Part shown: piece after piece, positions 18,193-22,065 of the stretch | How the letters are laid out: every line of letters starts with the position of its first letter | How positions within the stretch are numbered: the first letter of the stretch is position 1 | Program-made: the position numbers and the translations under genes | The notes under the pieces: model-generated | Seen by the model: the letters and a program-made list of their open reading frames with translations, nothing else | What the model was told of the DNA's origin: nothing | Databases searched by the model: none | Assembly (NCBI GenBank): GCA_000226015.1 | Contig: JH153031.1 | Coordinates: forward strand, 106,968 to 129,032 | From: Mnemiopsis leidyi | Taxonomy: Eukaryota > Ctenophora > Tentaculata > Lobata > Bolinopsidae | Reading direction: 5' to 3' | Length of the DNA stretch: 22,065 nucleotides

Positions 18193-19956
18193 CTACTTTT
18201 CCTCCTCCCTACTCCCTGGGGTCCTACCATGTTCCACATCTCTGCTGACGTCATCAGGTTCCTGCTCTTCAAGAGAAGCGGCCGATTGTTGAGTTTTACA
18301 GGCGTTTAGGTTTGAAAAAGCGGCCGTACCACCACCGTTTTTTCTTTACGGCTTATTCCGTACTGTCACTGATACTTGATACAAGAAACCTCACACAAGC
18401 AAGTCTAGTAAAAACAAAGGAAGCGATGCAACAGAACAAAATGGTATAGAAACTCAGTTTCAAGAAAACTCCTGTTGATTCATGCTAACCCGAATATGGT
18501 CAGAGTACTGACACTTGACGCGGCAAGACAGCAAGACGTTCCAGAACAACAAGTGTAAAGTACACAGCAGCTTAACACAGTCTGTATAATACTAAATACA
18601 GTAGTAGCTCCAGGAGACCCCAACACACACGTTACAGGAGAATGAAACCGTGCAGGAACGTACGTGCAAGTTTTTCCAAGCTGGTAGCCAATCGGAAGGC
18701 GGGAAATGAGCCACGTGAGAAAATGTGTTGAACGTGAAGGGTCGTAAAGAGCGAATCTGATTAATAGAGGTGAAGGGTGGTTATTAAGTGTTATCGGTCT
18801 TGTAACGACTGATTAAACTAGGGAGAAGCATCGCATCATGAAAGTAACAGTTTGTACATGTTGTGGCCATGTTTAGTGACTAGACAGCTACAACGCGTAT
18901 AGTGAAGCTCGTTAAAATTCCCTTGTTGGCGTGTTGTTTAATGTAAAGTTCTACTACACATCTAAATTGAGGAAGTTTCTATAACTACTCTGGGATTTCT
19001 GGATGTTCGAGTATTATCATAAATTATTTTCACGATTTTTGCGTAAATTTATCGTTTTGGTTTCTAAGGGTTTGAAATTCCATCAAGACTTAAGTCACCC
19101 GCACACTTGAAATCTTGCCATTCAAGTCCAATGTCATGATCACCCGCTTGATTGTAACGAAAAGCAACCACATAAGAAAACTAAATAAAAATTGCATTGC
19201 CCAGTGCATGTTAACCACATCAAAATTTAATAATCTACGGTGTTCAGCTGAAATCGTATGTTGCTTCAAACCGAATAAATATTTAAAACAAATCATCTAA
19301 CAGCATTGAAAAAAATCAGAACCTTTTAAGCAAATAATTAAGAAGGTAGGTGGAGCGGGGAGTGACACCAAAATATACCTACTGATTAATGACCAACAAC
19401 AGAATAAAAAGAAGCTTGCCAGTTGCTTCAAATAGAAAATCGGGAAAATCTACTTTAAATTTAACTTATTGCAAAGTGACTTAAAAACTTACTTTATGTA
19501 ATCTTCTGAGCTAGGACTACTAGAAGATATTCTCTTCATCATTTTCTTTCTGTTCAACGACAGTTGTCTCCATGTTACACCTGCAAAAGTACTGTGTAAC
19601 ACACAGAGGAGGGTACTAGTCTCAAATTTTCATAGTAGTAAATGTTGCTTTGTATAGCCTGCTCACAACCCCCAATTTGCAGTCTCTCACATTTAGCGCT
19701 GTAACTATGTCGATGTCCAGAGCCTTATTGGCGATCTGTTCCTTGTTATTGCTTTATTGGTAAAGGTTTTCTACTAAATGCATGATAAAACAACTGATGA
19801 AATCCATCAAGATATGTAGATATATAATCTAATATAATACAATTGTGTGTACATTGTATAAATGAATACAAAATGTACAAATGAGTGCTACTTACCTGCA
19901 CGTACGGCAGACCGAACACTGATGGGGCTGTAGTGTTCCATGTTTCTCAATGGCAT
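18193..19956 (-). CDS. Three-exon gene for a 99-residue disordered protein
   Basis: Exons are 19956-19896, 19580-19493 and 18343-18193 (61, 88 and 151 bases; 300 in all). Donors are GCAG|GTAAGT and AAA|GTAAGT; the first acceptor is ACTTTTGCAG and the second a weaker CCGTAAAG. Carried bases (one, then two) agree at both joins. The start is MPLRNMEHYS. The middle is basic (QLSLNRKKMMKRISSSSPSS), including KRIS, a PKA-like site. The C-terminal half is polar and acidic: SLEEQEPDDVSRDVEH, ending GSREEEK before TAG. No domain or membrane segment is visible, so it is probably disordered. A TAA overlaps the second donor (AAG TAA GT), so retaining intron 2 would give a 50-residue protein. Intron 2 is 1149 bases. 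No family is recognised. Confidence 0.5.
18688..18717 (+). promoter_or_regulatory. CCAAT, E2F-like and E-box cluster
   Basis: Within 30 bases are CCAAT (18688-18692), GGCGGGAAA (18698-18706; TTTCCCGCC on the other strand, an E2F-type site) and CACGTG (18712-18717). Such tight clustering is typical of a promoter. It lies inside intron 2 of the minus-strand gene, so it may mark an internal promoter or an unseen transcript. Confidence 0.4.
18718..19488. other. Intronic DNA without further genes
   Basis: Part of proposed intron 2 of the minus-strand gene. Overlapping open frames on both strands at 19090-19300 mirror each other, have AT-driven composition, and are not accepted. Confidence 0.4.
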
Positions 19957-20091
19957 ACTAAATAATCACCTCAACATCAAAACACAGATTCAAGATATCA
20001 GTTATGTTTCTCAATGGCATACTAAATAATCACCTCAACATCAAAACACAGATTCAAGATATCAGATATGTTTCTCAATGGCATACTAAAT
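19940..20091. repeat. 64-bp tandem repeat, 2.4 copies, over a translation start
   Basis: Units begin at 19940, 20004 and 20068 (the last partial), each starting ATGTTTCTCAATGGCATACT. Copies are almost identical. On the minus strand each holds ATGCCATTGAGAAAC, the start of the neighbouring gene's coding sequence, so the repeat multiplies its start codon. Confidence 0.95.
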
Positions 20092-20425
20092 CAGATATGA
20101 AGAAGATATTTATGTAGTCCTTTGCCTTTATCAAAAATACAAATATGAGACTTATAAACCGAGATGCAGAGTAGTGAGTCAAGAAAAGGTAATTAGAACA
20201 GGTAAGACGTCGAGAAGTCGGGAAAAGGAAGAAAGCGTACTCTGGTGTAACCAAGGTTCACTATGATATCAACTAAATACAGCTCCAATGTTCAGTGATT
20301 TCAACTCCAAGTTTTAGCCAATCGTCATGGTAACAGTATATTACGCGAAATAAAGGTCATCGAACATCTCAATCATTCTAAAGAAGAGCTTGTTACGAGA
20401 ATTTGTAACTAAACGTTTGCTCATT
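20092..20425. other. Possible shared upstream region of two divergent genes
   Basis: Lies between the minus-strand start at 19956 and the plus-strand start at 20426. CCAAT occurs at 20318-20322. A plus-strand open segment at 20092-20266 contains YQKYKYETYKPRCRVV and a good donor (CAG|GTAAGA near 20202) but no start codon, and its phase does not match the next exon. Confidence 0.35.
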
Positions 20426-20490
20426 ATGCGGCTAGAGGAAGGCAACTTGCAATGTGACCAAAATGAAACCAGAGCCCTGCAAGCTCAGTC
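20426..20490 (+). CDS. Possible first coding exon, unknown product
   Basis: ATG 20426 opens 21 codons (MRLEEGNLQCDQNETRALQA at the start) and ends at a good donor, AGTC|GTGAGT, with two bases carried. The frame is also open upstream to about 20355 (KSLLREFVTKRLLI), so it may instead be internal after the ATTCTAAAG acceptor. No phase-matched next exon was found in the window. Composition is clearly protein-like for this AT-rich DNA. Confidence 0.35.
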
Positions 20491-21062
20491 GTGAGTTGTG
20501 ACAACGGAAAATGTGGCCGAGTTATATTTTCAAACTATAAAACCTATTTCGATTTATTCGACTGAGATGACAGTGCGGTAGACAAATTGGACATAGTTGA
20601 CGGAACACTTGACACTGCGGTTTGACATTGTTCAAATAACACTGCAATATGAGTAAATTCTAATTAATTGGTATTGTCTTCCTGTGACTCGGATTCGAAA
20701 GCTTGAATTTTAACGCTTGAACGTAGGTCAACTTCGTTTTAAGCTGTTTGATGTAAATTCCTCCGACTAACAGTGTTCCAGAAATAAGAGGTAGGCTAAG
20801 TAGCGCGAAGTTGAAAGAGGAAACTTAAACATTAAAGCTGAAACACTTGACAGCGAGCTTGTACAAATAAAGAATTAGCGATTAGCCAGGATCGGAAAGA
20901 TCATTAATAAAAGTTATCTCACATACAAGCATAAACAAATTGATATGCTGATTGATCCTGCTCCAATCTACCAATACAGATCATACTAGTCCTCCTTTTT
21001 CATGAAATCTTTCCCTGATTAACCGACCCTCCGTCTATGTACCCTATATCCCAAACTGCTCG
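20491..21062. other. AT-rich stretch without accepted gene
   Basis: Likely intron or intergenic DNA. A 17-base splice-flanked block near 20773-20789 could be a microexon of the 20426 gene (phase fits) but is too short to support. Confidence 0.35.
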
Positions 21063-21393
21063 TTAAAATCTTAACGTTTGAAAGGCATTGACGCCGACTT
21101 GAGGAAGATAAGGCTTTACAGCGTGTTGAAATTTTAACGTTTAGAGGGCAATGACGCTGAATTGAAGTACCTAAATGAGGCTTCATTGCATGTTAAAATC
21201 TTACCGTTTGAAAGGCAATGACGCTGAATTGAAGTACCTAAATGAGGCTTTACAGCGTGTTTAAATCTTACCGTTTGGAGGGCAATGACGCTGAATTGAA
21301 ATACCTAAATGAGGCTTTACAGCGTGTTTAAATCTTACCGTTTGGAGGGCAATGGCGCTGAGTAGAGGAAGATGAGGCGGTTGACCTGGCTGA
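21063..21393. repeat. 67-bp tandem array, nearly five units
   Basis: Units begin at 21063 (63 bases), 21126, 21193, 21260 and 21327. The middle ones read TTAAATCTTACCGTTTGGAG or a close variant at their start. The last unit merges into exon 2 of the minus-strand gene at 21570-21335. On the minus strand units 3-5 each contain AAACG|GTAAGA, a consensus splice donor; units 1 and 2 have lost the GT. Confidence 0.9.
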
Positions 21394-21570
21394 GTCCAGT
21401 CTGGGGAGAGTACTGGATGTTGTCGTGCTGGACGCTGGACGCTCTCTCTTCCTTCCCACCTCCCTGTAAAAATTATTGGATTTCCTTTTATCTTAATATG
21501 TTAATTTATGAGTGTAACCATTTTTTTCAAAAAGCTGATGATGAATGTTACCTCTTACCTTACGAGACAT
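21335..21570 (-). CDS. Gene with a four-codon first exon, unknown family
   Basis: Exon 1 is only 21570-21559, encoding MSRK, and ends at the strong donor AAG|GTAAGA. Exon 2 starts at 21463 after an excellent acceptor (CCAATAATTTTTACAG). Both are phase 0. Exon 2 reads GGGKEERASSVQHDNIQYSP, then contains VNRLIFLYSAPLPSKR. It either ends at TAA 21337-21335 (46 residues in total) or is spliced at the overlapping donor ACG|GTAAGA (21339/21338) to exons not identified. The opposite strand of exon 2 is also partly open (DLAESSLGRVLDVVV), so strand is chosen on splice quality. No domain is recognised. The downstream tandem array repeats the exon's 3' edge. Confidence 0.4.
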
Positions 21571-21731
21571 ATTTACGCGGATCAAAAATCTGGGGATCGA
21601 ATTAATGGTTGGACAATGAAATGGGGATTTTTTTAAAAAATCCCCAAATTTCGTACCCCGAATTAAATTGGCGCATTTTCACCTTCAATTATTTTAGAAA
21701 AAACAAACTCAATTTTTTTTAAATTCGATAA
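21571..21731. other. Short intergenic stretch with a perfect hairpin
   Basis: Positions 21623-21645 hold 11-base inverted arms (GGGGATTTTTT and its complement) separated by one base, embedded in weaker symmetry (GAAAT on the left, ATTTC on the right). This is upstream of the minus-strand ATG at 21570 and could be a folded-back transposon remnant or a structured promoter element. Confidence 0.5.
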
Positions 21732-21887
21732 TCTTTAAAGGTTAGACATGCAAAATGGATTGTAGAAATATTTGACAAATTTCAAACTGATTGTGGTAAA
21801 ACTATCATTAAAAACGGATTTAGGAAATCAGCAATTACAGAGGCGATTGAGATGTTAGAATTTCCGGAGGAAGATCCATTTGTTTAA
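21732..21887 (+). pseudogene. C-terminal remnant of a pogo/Tigger-like DDE transposase
   Basis: An open stretch of 51 codons between stops contains HAKWIVEIFDKFQ followed by TIIKNGFRKSAITEAIEML and an acidic end, EEDPF, before TAA. The spacing W-x(5)-D then x-I-I-x-x-x-F-x-K-x-x-I resembles the end of pogo/Tigger/jerky-type DDE transposases (Tc1/mariner superfamily), where an IR.(C/S)F(R/K)K.GI motif precedes an acidic tail. No DDE catalytic core, DNA-binding domain or start codon is present upstream, so it is a dead fragment or a captured exon. The assignment rests on pattern recall and needs a profile search. Confidence 0.45.
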
Positions 21888-22065
21888 CCCAATGTTTAGC
21901 TGATCAAGTCATTCGATGGAAAATCTATGCATTTCTTATACCTATAAAAATTATTTTTGTGAAAAAACTATCTCTGACTCATCACTTAACATATTGTATT
22001 TTTAACGTTGTTTTAGAAGTTCTATCTGAGCTCTGACCCACGTTTTTTATGTATAAAGCACTGAA
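21888..22065. other. AT-rich flank, nothing recognised
   Basis: Follows the transposase remnant. No clear terminal inverted repeat or target duplication can be paired within the window. Confidence 0.4.

Noticed and set aside
19090..19300. Overlapping ORFs on both strands
   Set aside because: Mirror-image AT-rich frames inside a proposed intron, with no splice support.
21372..21605. Plus-strand ORF of 77 codons
   Set aside because: It crosses a strong minus-strand acceptor and exon. Only the last 23 codons look protein-like, and they overlap the minus-strand first exon at 21570-21559.

Overview
The window is eukaryotic nuclear DNA, about 60% A+T by eye. It has short introns with GT..AG ends, AATAAA poly(A) signals, several tandem repeats and one 11-base run of N. 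Three rhodopsin-like (class A) seven-transmembrane receptors show that it is from an animal. The compact genes, small exons and a receptor family with unusual motifs would fit an early-branching marine invertebrate such as a cnidarian, placozoan or ctenophore. The sequence alone does not fix the phylum. No tRNA, rRNA, CRISPR array or bacterial-type operon was seen.

Left third (1-6281). A 48-bp minisatellite lies against the end of a minus-strand ORF for a disordered protein with seven PKA-like sites. Next come sparse DNA with CACGTG palindromes, one uncertain plus-strand exon, and minus-strand exons for a small one-pass membrane protein (4060 to 3316). A single candidate first exon (4677-4579), a 31-bp tandem repeat and a two-exon unknown gene (5809 to 5249) follow, all exons on the minus strand.

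Middle (6282-16381). Three receptor genes lie here: B on minus, A and C on plus. A and C are close paralogues. In both, the single-ORF reading stops inside an intron. A phase-1 intron at the same place in the C-terminal tail leads to a short second exon that gives a polar tail. The last codons and 3' UTR of receptor A occur again just after the N gap, so the gap may hide another gene copy or join two haplotypes. Between A and C is a minus-strand gene in three exons with an ERSKTV-type repeat. Its exon phases agree, but it has one in-frame TGA.

Right third (16382-22065). A two-exon plus-strand gene (17716-18172) ends 20 bases from the end of a three-exon minus-strand gene (19956-18193). A 64-bp tandem repeat over the start of the latter creates a chain of upstream ORFs, each separated from the next ATG by one base. 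Further right are a plus-strand first exon (20426-20490), a minus-strand gene with a four-codon first exon (21570), a 67-bp tandem array that multiplies that gene's splice donor, a perfect hairpin, and the C-terminal remnant of a pogo/Tigger-like transposase.

Gene models other than the receptors rest on splice consensus plus phase agreement and have not been tested against transcripts or homologues. No shared pathway can be shown. The clearest theme is a small lineage-specific receptor family among short, fast-evolving genes.
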